Position numbers and translations under genes: made by a program. Of a DNA stretch of 64,000 nucleotides, positions 54,339 through 64,000 are shown piece after piece. Within the stretch, counting starts at the first letter, position 1. Each line of letters starts with the position of its first letter. The notes under the pieces were generated by a model. That model saw only the letters and a program-made list of their open reading frames with translations, made no database searches and was not told the DNA's origin. This DNA comes from Setoptus koraiensis (Eukaryota > Arthropoda), in the NCBI GenBank assembly GCA_048013815.1, contig CM106585.1, positions 6,696,001-6,760,000 of the forward strand, written 5' to 3'.

Positions 54339-55946
54339 ATGGAATTGATTAGGATACCCAAAGTTGAGAATGTCAAATTTGTTGATAGGCTCAATTATGC
54401 AAATCCAAATGTCGGCACATTATATTTGACACCAACCCATGTGATATTTGTTGATCCAAACAGTAAGAAAGAGAATTGGATACTTCTCATGCACGTCTAC
54501 AGTGTTGAGAAACAACCAACCACCACAAACGGATGTCCATTATTTGTTAAATGTAAAAACTTCCTACATGTAACATTCATTATACCAAAAGAAAGGGACG
54601 CGCAAGATGTTCATTTAAGTTTGATTCAACTATCACAACAATTACACATAGAAGATTTATATTGTTTTTATTACAACACACAAGATGAAGTATTCGAGAA
54701 GTCAGATGGATGGTCCTATTTTAATATTGAATCGGAATTCAAACGCTTTGGTGTGCCCAATTTATCATGGTGCGCAACGAATATTAATGAAAAATATCAA
54801 GTCTGTAATACTTATCCATCCAGAATATACGTGCCTAAATCAGCCCCCAGAGAATCTCTTATACAAAGCGCCAAGTTTCGCTCAAAGGGACGCCTTCCTG
54901 TTCTAACGTATCTCCACACAAATCAAGCCGCCATTTGCAGATGTAGCCAGCCACTAGCAGGATTTAATAGCAGATCTCTAGAAGATGAACAGCTGTTGAA
55001 TCAGATAGCCAAATGCAATCCTAACAACATGAGTGATTTGTATATTGTTGACACTAGACCAAAGATAAACGCAATGGCTAATCGTGCCGCTGGTAAAGGA
55101 TATGAGAATGAGCTCTTTTATTCAGGAGTGAAATTCCACTTTTTCGCAATCGAAAATATTCATGTGATGCGAGCTAGTCTAAACAAATTATTGGAAGCTT
55201 GTGATGTGAAACTATCTGTCAGTAATTATTTAAATAACATAGAATCATCCAATTGGTTAAAGCATATTAAATCACTCCTTGAAACTAGTGAATTCATTGC
55301 GAATTCGGTCAAGGAAGGCATATCAGTATTAGTTCATTGTAGTGATGGTTGGGACCGAACCGCTCAGGCTTGCTCACTAGCTTCTTTACAACTGGATCCA
55401 TTCTACAGAACGATAAAAGGTTTCCAAACCTTAATTGTCAAAGATTGGTTATCTTTTGGTCACAAGTTCACCGATAGATGCGGACATATCCAAGGTGACC
55501 AACGAGAAACCGCCCCGGTGTTCACACAGTTTTTGGATGCTGTTTGGCAAATGCATAAACAATATCCTACCGAATTTGAATTCAACGAGGATTTTCTAAT
55601 CACTTTACATGATCACGTTTATTCTTGCCAATTTGGAACATTTATCGGAAATTGTGAAAAAGAACGAATCGATCTAAAGGTCGCCGAGAGGACGTATTCT
55701 CTTTGGGGATATTTAGACAGTCACCAAGAGGAATATATCAATCCCTTTTATGATCCAATCAAATCTCTAATCATCAAGATTGATACGTCACCACAATGCG
55801 TCAGATTATGGCGTGGTCTTTACAACAGGCATGAGCTTTTAGTTCATCCCAGAGAATCACTCTCAAACCTATTGATTGTTGAAAAGAACTCGATAAGAAC
55901 CTTGGAAAACCAGATAAAATTTTTTGAAGGAAGATTAAACTCTTGA
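54339..55946 (+). CDS. Myotubularin-related phosphatase (MTMR6/7/8 group)
   Basis: Removes the 3-phosphate of PI3P and PI(3,5)P2 on endosomes. Single exon, 535 residues. A PH-GRAM domain fills about 1-100, beginning MELIRIPKVENVKFVDRLN, typical of the MTMR6/7/8 group. The myotubularin phosphatase domain follows, with SDGWSYFNIESEFKRFGVP near 126, NPNNMSDLYIVDTRPK near 227 and the active P-loop HCSDGWDRT (CX5R, Cys near 333). All three catalytic residues are kept, so it should be active. After GDQRETAPVFTQFLD the protein ends with a short coiled-coil-like NSIRTLENQIKFFEG. Human MTMR6 has 621 residues, so the C-terminal part is shortened. No FYVE domain. Sure of group. Confidence 0.95.
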   Translation: MELIRIPKVENVKFVDRLNYANPNVGTLYLTPTHVIFVDPNSKKENWILLMHVYSVEKQPTTTNGCPLFVKCKNFLHVTFIIPKERDAQDVHLSLIQLSQQLHIEDLYCFYYNTQDEVFEKSDGWSYFNIESEFKRFGVPNLSWCATNINEKYQVCNTYPSRIYVPKSAPRESLIQSAKFRSKGRLPVLTYLHTNQAAICRCSQPLAGFNSRSLEDEQLLNQIAKCNPNNMSDLYIVDTRPKINAMANRAAGKGYENELFYSGVKFHFFAIENIHVMRASLNKLLEACDVKLSVSNYLNNIESSNWLKHIKSLLETSEFIANSVKEGISVLVHCSDGWDRTAQACSLASLQLDPFYRTIKGFQTLIVKDWLSFGHKFTDRCGHIQGDQRETAPVFTQFLDAVWQMHKQYPTEFEFNEDFLITLHDHVYSCQFGTFIGNCEKERIDLKVAERTYSLWGYLDSHQEEYINPFYDPIKSLIIKIDTSPQCVRLWRGLYNRHELLVHPRESLSNLLIVEKNSIRTLENQIKFFEGRLNS

Positions 55947-56151
55947 TATTGTGAAATGATAAAATTGTCATATTAACTTAATAATATTATATACCTCCAC
56001 AACAAGTGATATATTTTCTTTTTTTTTTCCTCTTGATAAGTAAACAATTGCTTAGATCGTTCGAAATAACCATATACAGGGACTCGATCTATGATGTTTG
56101 TAATTTATATATAATACACAGTTTTAGTTGAACTAAAAATTCTAGTAATGA

Positions 56152-56796
56152 TTAATTTCTGGATTGTATCTGATCAAAGTTGCTATTCAAATCTTCGATG
56201 CTGACAAGATCCAGCTCTTGCTCATTGTGCTTTTCTATTGCAAGCTGAGCTGCTTTCATAGAGAAATCGTATTTTCTATCTATATCTTGTAGACTATCAC
56301 GTTCGGTTTTAGGCGTTGCCTCTAGATTATGAGTTTTTGTTGAGGCAATTTGCTCACCTGGAGAACCGCTCTCTACATTTGAAGTTTGTTGTGGCCCACA
56401 TGTGGAAATATAGTTATCATATTCTTGCTGATACTTGGTCAATATCTTTGCTTTCGTTTCCTCGGCCCAATCAAAGATTGAGTTGCATTGCAATCTGATT
56501 AGATTTTTTTCTTCCTGATCCGCCTTTACGTAGCCTGGATGAGATTTTAGTTTCTCTAGAAACAATGAAATGTACCTTAGATTGAGGACGTACGCCTTCT
56601 CTATGTCACCCTTTTCTTCGTGGTCCTTGGCTGACTTGACAAGTTCGCGGCCCGATTTGAAATATCTGTCGATGGGTATGAGATAATCAATGTCAATCTT
56701 GGAGCTAATGGCTGTTAGATTTTTCATACGTATAGCAGGTTCCTCGACACGTTTTGGTGCACCAACCGAAGCCTTCCTGTTTGAAACATCAGCCAT
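56152..56796 (-). CDS. AMSH/USP8 N-terminal-domain protein lacking a protease domain
   Basis: 214 residues from the ATG at 56796 (MADVSNRKASV). Residues about 35-125 form the USP8-dimerisation/MIT-like domain of AMSH (STAMBP) and USP8: PIDRYFKSGRELVKSA, GDIEKAYVLNLRYISLFLEK, then AEETKAKILTKYQQEY. Human AMSH has RRYFRSGVEIIRMASIY and [20 protein letters not shown] there. After this come a Ser/Thr/Gln linker and a helical end; no JAMM or USP protease follows on this strand. The family domain binds ESCRT-III or dimerises at endosomes. The frame stays open upstream to an acceptor-like GTTATCAG at 56,904, so a 5' exon may exist. The 3' end is copied at 57,279-57,450. Domain call fair. Confidence 0.75.
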   Translation of the reverse strand: MADVSNRKASVGAPKRVEEPAIRMKNLTAISSKIDIDYLIPIDRYFKSGRELVKSAKDHEEKGDIEKAYVLNLRYISLFLEKLKSHPGYVKADQEEKNLIRLQCNSIFDWAEETKAKILTKYQQEYDNYISTCGPQQTSNVESGSPGEQIASTKTHNLEATPKTERDSLQDIDRKYDFSMKAAQLAIEKHNEQELDLVSIEDLNSNFDQIQSRN

Positions 56797-57105
56797 TTCG
56801 TTTACAGCTGTATGTTGTGGGTGTTGTGATGGAATTTCTTGAGATGTAGTCCTGAGTTTTCGTTGCTCGGTCTCGTTAGACCAGCTATATTGTGGTGTTA
56901 GTACTGATAACAGAAGATAAGGAAATAATATCAAGTGGTGTGAATAATGCCCTCATAATAGACTGATGGATCGACTACGACCTTGACTTGTTGGGTGACA
57001 TCCGATGGTAACATAATCGATAGCAACAACATATCTCATCGCAATGTAGCAATCAGGATGAATATGATCATATGGGCTAGATAAAAAAATGTAAACAACA
57101 AGCGT

Positions 57106-57271
57106 CTAATGCACGACGGCAGTTTGTATCTGATGGACCGGTTCTGCTGCAGTGAACCATTCTGCAGTTTGTAATGCTGATCTAGCAAACAGTTTCTGTC
57201 TCAGGCAGGACTCGTACTCGCGTGCTGTGCGCAAGCCCTGCGCGGCTTGATACAGCGTAATTGTTGTTACA
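57106..57271 (-). CDS. Possible orphan terminal exon
   Basis: Begins after an acceptor-like TTTACTTACACAG and stays open for about 55 codons to a TAG: VTTITLYQAAQGLRTAREYE, then SCLRQKLFARSALQTAEWF, then AAEPVHQIQTAVVH. GC-richer than its flanks and protein-like, but I recognise no family and find no upstream exon before the GA tract. It sits between the AMSH-like gene and the copied 3' end of that gene, so it may have been carried in by the same duplication. Confidence 0.3.
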
Positions 57272-57278
57272 CTGTGTA

Positions 57279-57450
57279 AGTAAACAATTGGCAAGATCGT
57301 TTGAAGCAAACATACACGGGAGTTCGATCTATGTTGTTTGTAGTCTATATATGACGATATACAGTTTTAGTTGAACTAAAAACTTTAATGCTGATTAACT
57401 TCTGGATGGTATCTGATCAAAGTTGTTATCCAAATCTTCAACGCTCCTTG
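57279..57450 (-). pseudogene. Copy of the AMSH-like gene 3' end
   Basis: Matches 56,036-56,205 in the same orientation: AAGTAAACAATTG, TCGATCTATG-TGTTTGTA, CAGTTTTAGTTGAACTAAAAA, then the last codons (TCTGGAT-GTATCTGATCAAAG). Roughly 80% alike by eye. Only the 3' flank and the last 20 or so codons are present. Confidence 0.85.
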
Positions 57451-57559
57451 GCTGTTAACCTAATGATGACATCCGAGGAAGGCATAAAGTGACGACGACG
57501 CTTCCACTGACGTAGGTCGATTACGTTCGTGCACACTAGTGATAGTTTGTTCCCGAGAG

Positions 57560-57562
<3 letters not shown>

Positions 57563-57652
<90 letters not shown>
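57563..57652. repeat. GA microsatellite upstream of GART
   Basis: About 45 GA units, nearly uninterrupted, ending about 170 bases before the GART ATG. In the promoter or 5' leader it could be a GAGA-factor type site; that is inference. Confidence 0.95.
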
Positions 57653-57655
<3 letters not shown>

Positions 57656-57823
57656 CGAGAAGAAGAGTCAATCCAATGAAAAAAGTCGTCGTGAAATCGT
57701 CTGTAGCAACAGAAACAACAATAAATAAACATCGTACACTAATTAGAATATCAACCGTAATAGCACTAGATAGAGCGAGAACACAGTATTGTGTCTCAAG
57801 TTACACCAATCATAAGTAGTACC

Positions 57824-60800
57824 ATGACCAGAAAAGTTTTGATTGTCGGCGGAGGCGCCCGAGAGCACGCAATTGGCTTAAAGTTGTTGTACTCGTCAAT
57901 AATCAGCAATATTTACGCTGCCCCAGGAAATCCTGGCCTATATCTGGCCGATCCAAAACGGGTTAAGCTACTAGGTAGGTGATGCGACTGACATAAACAA
58001 TTGTCTCTAAAAAACAAATTGAGAATAAAAACTACAATTCACTTGTGATTCAATTCGCCGCTCCAATCCAGATATCGATGCTGGAGACGTGAAGGCCATA
58101 GTGGATTGGTGCGAGAACAATGAGCCAGACATGGTGGTGGTTGGACCAGAGGACCCCTTGAACAAGGGCTTAGTGGACCTACTGACAGTGAAGGGTATAA
58201 CGTGTTTCGGACCGAATGCTCGGGCGGCACAAATAGAGTGCGACAAGTCGTTTGCCAAGGATCTGATGGCTCGCAACGGCATACCCACGGCAAGATACAA
58301 GACTTTTACGAATTCGGCCAAAGCGAAAGAGTTTGTCATGAACGACACCAGCTTCGAAATGGGTTACGTAGTGAAAGCGAGCGGTTTGGCCTCGGGCAAG
58401 GGCGCCGTTATTGCTAAGACTAAAGAGGAGGCATACGATTGTATTGAAGCAATGCTGGATCGAGGTCTCTTTGGCGACGCTGGCCGTACAATAGTGATTG
58501 AGGAATTTATAGAGGGCGAGGAATGTTCCGTATTGGCGTTTAGTGATGGTACCAATATCTCCCTGATGCCCGTTTGCCAGGATCACAAGCGTGCCTACGA
58601 CGAAGACAAAGGACCCAATACAGGCGGCATGGGCGCAATTTGTCCGTTTGATTTGGTTGAAAACAACTCACATCTTAAAAGACGCATCGAGGACGAGGTA
58701 ATCAATAGGTGTATTCAGAGCCTCAAGGCGGAGGGCCGTTTGTTTGTGGGCGTATTGTTTGCCGGTGTGATGGTAACGAGCGATGAGCGCATCTTCACAC
58801 TGGAGTTCAATTGTCGCTTTGGCGATCCCGAAACCCAATCCCTATTGCCCCTGCTGGAAACGGATCTATTTCAGATAATGTTGGCTTGCGTGAGCAACAG
58901 ATTGTCGGCCATCGAAATCAAATGGCACCCGGACGTGTACGCTTGTGGCACGGTGCTGGCCGATTTAGGCTACCCGGTCTCGGTGAGTAAGGGTCAGCTT
59001 ATTGAGTGTTTGGGCAAGCCAACAATTGCGGACGAATATTCTTATTTGACGAGTCATCCCAATAGCTTGATATTGGGAACTCAGAATATTCAAACTTTTG
59101 TCGTGCACGCCGGAACTAAATTCAGCAACGACAACAGCAGGGATATAGTGACCGATGGCGGCCGAATACTGACAGTGGTGGGCCTGGGCCAGTGTCTGAG
59201 CGAGGCCCGAGACAGGTCGTTGGAGCGTGTCAAGAGCATCAAGATTGGCAAGGCGCGCTTCAGGACGGATTTGGGCCGTCGCGCCATTGAGCGGGCCGAC
59301 AAACAGTTGCAGCTGACGTACAAGTCGAGCGGCGTCGACATTGAGATGGGCAACAAATTTGTGGATTACGTAAAAGACAGTGTCAAAATAACATATCGCG
59401 AGGGGGTTATGTCGCAAATAGGCGCCTTCGGTGCCCTCTTCGATCTGGCCAAATGCGGCCAACTGGCCGACCCGATTTTGGTGTCGGGCACGGACGGCGT
59501 GGGCACCAAACTCAAGCTAGCCATCGACACGGGCCTGCTGGCCGGCGTGGGCGTCGACCTGGTGGCCATGTGCGTCAACGACATTCTCGTGCACGGCGCC
59601 GAGCCTCTGTTCTTTCTCGATTATTACGCGTGCTCGCGCCTCGACATATCCATCGCTAGACAAGTGGTAGACAGCATCGCTAGGGGCTGCTGCCAGGCCC
59701 GATGTGCGCTTATTGGCGGCGAAACAGCGGAACTGCCCGGCCTGTACGACAACAACGACATTGATCTGGCCGGATTCGTGGTGGGCGTCGTGGACAGACC
59801 CAAAATGTTGCCCCGTGCGCAAGGCATAAAAGCGGGCGATTGTGTCATTGGTCTAGCCTCGTCGGGCATCCACAGCAACGGATATAGTTTGGTGCGCAAG
59901 CTCATCACATTAAAACACATAGACGTCAAACAATCTGCCTCGTGTCACTACCATCAGCCGGACAGCAAGCGTGACAGCAGTTTGGCCGAGTCACTGCTTG
60001 AGCCAACGCGCATTTACGTGCAACAAGTGCTGCCACTAATTAAATCGGGTCTCATCAAGGCGGCCGCTCACATAACGGGCGGCGGCCTCGTCGAGAACGT
60101 GCCCCGGTGCCTGCCAAAGGGATTGAGTGCCAAATTGGACGCCTACAAATGGAACATATTGCCCGTATTCAAATGGATCCAACAACAGGCCCATGTCAAT
60201 GTGAATGAAATGGCTAAAACATTCAATTGTGGCCTCGGCATGGTGTGCGTGGTGGACAAAAACGACTGCGAACAAGTGATGCACATGCTCACACAATTGG
60301 ACCCCAATACAGGTGTGTTCCGAGTTGGTGTCATTGTTGACAACGAGTGCTGTGCTGGTCAGCCAGCGCAATCGACCTGTCAGGTGGAAAACTTGATTGA
60401 GGCCTTTCGAGCGCCTGACTCGGTGCCAGTGGCGCTCACAAACAGCAACGACCTACACATCGGCGACGAACAGCCAGGTGTTGCAACCACGGGAAAAAAA
60501 GGTGGCGAACAGGACGGGCCAATGAACAAAGAAGCGACGACCAAACAAAAGAGAGTGGCCGTCCTATTGTCCGGCACAGGCACTAATGCCAAGGCCATCA
60601 TTGACCACGAGCGAAGAGCGAATAGCGCCGGCAGCAACAAGTGCTCCTACAAGGTGTGTCTGGTTGTTTCAAACAAGAGCGATTCGCCAGGACTGGAAAT
60701 GGCCTCAAAGGCAAACATAGCCACTCGTGTGATTGAGCATAAACAATATAGCACCAGGCAGCAGTTTGATATGCAAATAGACAAAGTGCTAAGGGAAAAC

Positions 60801-61172
60801 GCCATCGATATCGTTTGTCTGGCGGGTTTCATGCGTATTCTGTCGAAGGAATTTGTTGATATTTGGTCCGGCAAACTTATAAATATACATCCGTCTTTGT
60901 TGCCCTCATTCAAGGGAATGCATGCCTATCGTCAGGCTCTGGAAAGTGGCGTCCGCGTTACAGGTTGCACTGTGCACTTTGTTAGTAGTGGAGTCGACGA
61001 GGGAGCCATCATACTACAGGAACCCATAGCAATTCTACCCAGAGATACGGAACAAACACTGACTGAGCGAGGCAAAACTATAGAAAACTGCACCTTTCCT
61101 AAAGCACTTGATTTAGTGGCGCGCAACTGCGTCATGTTGGACAGCGCGAGCAACAAGGCCGTTTGGTTGTGA
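57824..61172 (+). CDS. GART: Trifunctional purine enzyme GART (GARS-AIRS-GARFT)
   Basis: Carries steps 2, 3 and 5 of de novo purine synthesis in the cytosol. Exons 57824-57974 and 58072-61172 are joined in phase 1 across a 97-base intron (GTAGGT...TCCAG), giving 1083 residues; human GART has 1010. The GARS part starts at KVLIVGGGAREHAIG and has the ATP-grasp loop KASGLASGKGAV near 148. The AIRS part has SGTDGVGTKLKLAIDTG near 522, MCVNDILVHGAEPLFFLDY and GLASSGIHSNGYSL. A Lys/Gln-rich linker near 850-875 leads into GARFT, with VLLSGTGTNAKAII near 880 and NIHPSLLPSFKG (catalytic Asn and His) near 985. HFVSSGVDEGAII with the catalytic Asp is near 1020. The middle of the gene (about 59,200-60,100) is clearly GC-richer than its neighbours. 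An AATAAA lies near 61,303. Sure. Confidence 0.97.
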
Positions 61173-62237
61173 TGCGCTCGCACCCTCATAATAACTGACT
61201 ACACGGTACTCGTATTTGTTTACAAGGAAACCAAATTGACTGTAAGATTCCGAAGGGGATGGCATCAGCCTGTCTGTTCCTATTTTTTCTCCTAATATTT
61301 ACAATAAACCGATAAAATTTTTGGGCGCCAACAGCCGTGATGGATATCACCATAGCGTGTATCGATGAGAAATTCATGCCTCCATATGGTGCCCTCAAGT
61401 GCGGCCAGTGGACTGGTAGACAGTAAATATTCACATTTTAAATATTAAATCTTCTATCTTCTTTACGTGTCCGGGGTGTTCTTCTGTCAATTATGCTTCG
61501 GATTTATCTAGAAGCATAGTTCTGAAAATTTGTTTGGATATCCCGAGTGATAGGAAAAAGACAGCTCGATCGGGCGAGAATCGGTGTGATTGTGAGTGTC
61601 TGGTCAACCAGGTTTACCCGTTAGATTTAAGATAAATATATGACTAACATAATTGTGTAATAGAGGTAGAAAAGAACAAAACATGAAGATCTACCTTCGT
61701 AAACTCCCTATAATCTAGAAATAAGAAGTCACCATTCGACCGGTGCAGCCTGAGCAACCAACTGCACGCTGTGTTTACTTATTCACAACACTTGCTAACA
61801 GGCCGCATGCTTCCCACTGGATGCGAGCATATGATACCCGCGGGCGTATCTGGACCGGGTAGATCCCGTAAACTCGAACCCGGCTACAAATTGATAACCT
61901 AAATTCCAGTTTGTTATAAATTGACTGACATTGAGAAATGGTTTATCATCATTGATCGTAATAGATTAAATAAAGTTAGAATATTTATCTTGTGCGAGAT
62001 ATTTCAGGTGGAATTCAAGTAAATGCTGTGTAGGAGGCGTGATCATGGCAAAAACCGCAATTATGCGGGTTCCGCTGTCAAGAGTGAATGTCCGAATATC
62101 TGCTTACCATGCTCTAGCATCACCAGTCCCTATGAGAACGTGTTTATCCCATGTGTTTACGATTCAAGACACGCTAGATATATTTAAACATTAAAATTCA
62201 AGTGTGTTTATTTTAATAAAATAAATCTAGGATCATC
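61173..62237. other. Intergenic between GART and DCAF13
   Basis: Holds the GART 3' end and DCAF13 promoter. A - strand frame at 61,186-61,434 is unrecognised. A GGTTCGAGTTT word near 61,885 recalls a tRNA B box, but no cloverleaf fits around it. Confidence 0.4.
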
Positions 62238-63847
62238 ATGAAGGTTCACATGATAACCCGGGCCCCCGGGGATTTCATGCGAGAAACAAAACACGACATT
62301 CACAAAGGTAGGCATTTCGACGGAATCTCAATATCAACTTTACCGGCTTCATGATAATAGCATAACAGATTTTTTTTTTCGATTTATTCCGTACAGTATT
62401 TAAAAATTATGATCAAAAACTACATCAACATAGTCTGGAAAGGGAATTCAAAAGAGCTCTGAATGCAACAAAGTTGGAGAGAGTATTTGCTAAGCCTTTC
62501 ATCGGAAATCTCAGCGGCCATGGAGATATTGTCAATAATCTACTCAAACATCAGACCAGGTTGTCAATTATGGCCAGTGGAGCGTACGATGGCTGTATCA
62601 AGATCTGGGATCTGTCAACGCGAAAATGCATGCGAACAATTCAAGCTCACAATACCGCCATCCGTGCCATGTGTGTGTCAAGATTGAATGAGAATCACTT
62701 TTTTAGCGTAGACACACAATCCAACATCAAACGATGGAGATACTTCAGTAGTGATCAGATTGTAGCTCCCAAGAGGAAGAAAAGGAAGACTATGAGCGCT
62801 GTAGTGTCTATCAATAAGCCATCTAACAGCCAAGATGATGACCAGGACGATGACCAAGACGATGACCAAGACGATGATACAATTATAGATTCGGATGAAG
62901 ATGATGATGATATAGAAGAAGCCTACGATCAATCTATGGAGGATTCTGACATTCCCCTCGACACTATCTTGGCAAGAAGCATCATCTTAAGTATGGATCA
63001 TCATTATGACAGAGCTCTCATGGTGACTGCTGGGGATAAAGTAGATCTGTGGGAAGAGAATAGGAATGAACCTCTGCGCAGTTGGAAGTGGGGAGCAGAT
63101 TCTACACAGTACGTGAAATTTAACCCAATCGAAGTCGACATGTTTGCGACAACTTCTAGTGACAGAGCCATAACTTTATTCGACGTAAGGCAAGCCAATC
63201 CCTTGAGGAAAGTGGTCCTCGAACTAAAATCAAATCAGCTTTGTTGGAATCCAATGGAAGCATTCATGTTTACAGTGGCAAATGAAGATCATGACCTATA
63301 CACATTTGACATGAGAAAATTAACCAAACCGGTCTTGATACACAAAGATCACGTGGACGCAGTTATCGCATTAGACTACTCGCCTACTGGGTTGGAAATT
63401 GTTAGTGGAAGCTATGATAAGAGCATAAGGATATTTCCCTCTAAAGGTGGCCGTAGTAGAGATGTGTATTATACTAAACGAATGCAGCGCTTAACCGATG
63501 TTATATGGTCGAACGATGCCAAGTACTTGGTGTCTGCCTCTGATGAGATGGATTTGCGTATGTGGCGCGCCAACGCAAGCGAAGTGCCCGGCCCCAAAAT
63601 GTTGCGACAGCAATTGGCCGAACAGCAAGACGCGAAATTGAAGCAAAAGTTCAAAAATTATCCAGATATTAGGCGCATCGCACGTCACCGTCATGTGCCC
63701 AAGCACATCTACCACTCTCGTAAAGAGAAACGTGAAATGATAAACTCAAGAAGGAGAAAGGAAGCCAACAGGATAGCCCATAGTAGGCCAGGCACTATAG
63801 AGGTCAGACCTGAGAAAGAGCGCCATATTGTGAGAGAGGAGGAGTAA
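62238..63847 (+). CDS. DCAF13: DCAF13 / SOF1, WD-repeat ribosome biogenesis factor
   Basis: Component of the small-subunit processome in the nucleolus and a CUL4-DDB1 substrate receptor in vertebrates. Exons 62238-62307 and 62397-63847 are joined in phase 1 across an 89-base intron (GTAGGC...TACAG), giving 506 residues; human DCAF13 has 445. The start MKVHMITRAPGDFMRETKHD matches the family start, followed by RALNATKLERVFAKPF. WD repeats include ASGAYDGCIKIWDL near 59 and SGSYDKSIRIF near 392. The SOF1 C-terminal domain is KIARHRH-type: RRIARHRHVPKHIYH near 457, then RRRKEANRIAHSRPGT. The extra length is mostly an acidic insert near residues 135-170 made of DDQDDDQ units. Sure. Confidence 0.96.
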
Positions 63848-64000
63848 TATGTTGAAACGCTTGACCATTTGATTGCAATGGAATTTATTATCTAAAGTTT
63901 CGTTCCTGTGTACATGTTTGTAATATTGGTGTAAATCTATTAAATTTAATAGTAGGATAAATGTGCAGTGAATGTGTTTTTTTTCTATGTAAACTAATCA

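Noticed and set aside
56797-56934. Signal-peptide-like extension of the AMSH-like protein
   Set aside because: It starts at a non-ATG codon and its hydrophobic part coincides with a polypyrimidine tract and GTTATCAG acceptor, so it is likely intron.
61840-61900. tRNA-like GGTTCGAGTTT on the - strand
   Set aside because: The flanking sequence does not form an acceptor stem or anticodon arm.

Overview
The window is animal nuclear DNA. It holds a homeobox gene, a Ly6/quiver-type GPI-anchored protein, a peptide O-xylosyltransferase, a MEK-type kinase and a WIP-like protein, all with animal domain layouts. Coding genes are mostly single exons, or have one or two introns of roughly 70-290 bases with GT-AG ends, and intergenic spaces are often tiny. 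This intron poverty, a Tc1/mariner relic and the simple-repeat content would suit a small-genome arthropod such as a mite. That placement is inference and weak.

Region 1 (about 1-19,300) has no gene I can support. It is GC-richer than the rest, full of CAA/CAG, GA, CGT and CA tracts, GC-rich minisatellites with units of about 9-23 bases, and short near-perfect palindromes. By eye it carries 16 copies of the E-box octamer ACAGGTGA (one more in the other 45 kb) and five TTACGTAA palindromes, so it may be a cis-regulatory field for a gene outside the window.

Region 2 (19,300-64,000) is gene-dense. In order: RMC1 (-), a Ly6/quiver protein (+), JTB (+), mitochondrial arginyl-tRNA synthetase RARS2 (+), an intronless ABCC transporter (+), a MEK-type MAP2K (-), NADH-cytochrome b5 reductase (+), an unknown single-pass membrane protein (-), a WIP/verprolin-like protein (-), phosphopentomutase/phosphoglucomutase PGM2 (-), MMS19 (+), an ANTP-class homeobox gene (-), a mariner transposase relic (+), a Pro/Ser/Thr-rich protein with a metallothionein-like tail (+), xylosyltransferase (-), a myotubularin of the MTMR6/7/8 group (+), an AMSH/USP8 N-domain protein without a protease domain (-), the trifunctional purine enzyme GART (+) and DCAF13/SOF1 (+).

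Most are housekeeping genes for endosome traffic (RMC1, MTMR, AMSH-like), translation and ribosome biogenesis (RARS2, DCAF13), purine and sugar-phosphate metabolism (GART, PGM2), Fe-S protein maturation (MMS19), lipid redox (CYB5R) and signalling (MEK). There is no sign that they form one pathway.

The most striking structure is a history of local duplication. The tail-to-tail junction of RARS2 and MEK occurs twice, 7 kb apart: beside RARS2 the MEK copy is a relic, and beside MEK the RARS2 copy is a relic. The MEK stop codon lies inside antisense RARS2 sequence. An inverted duplication (42,321-42,809) encodes the same small membrane peptide outward on both arms. The AMSH-like 3' end and the 5' flank of the small membrane gene were also copied locally. 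The metallothionein-like fusion protein at 48,945-49,595 is the best candidate for a poorly described protein.
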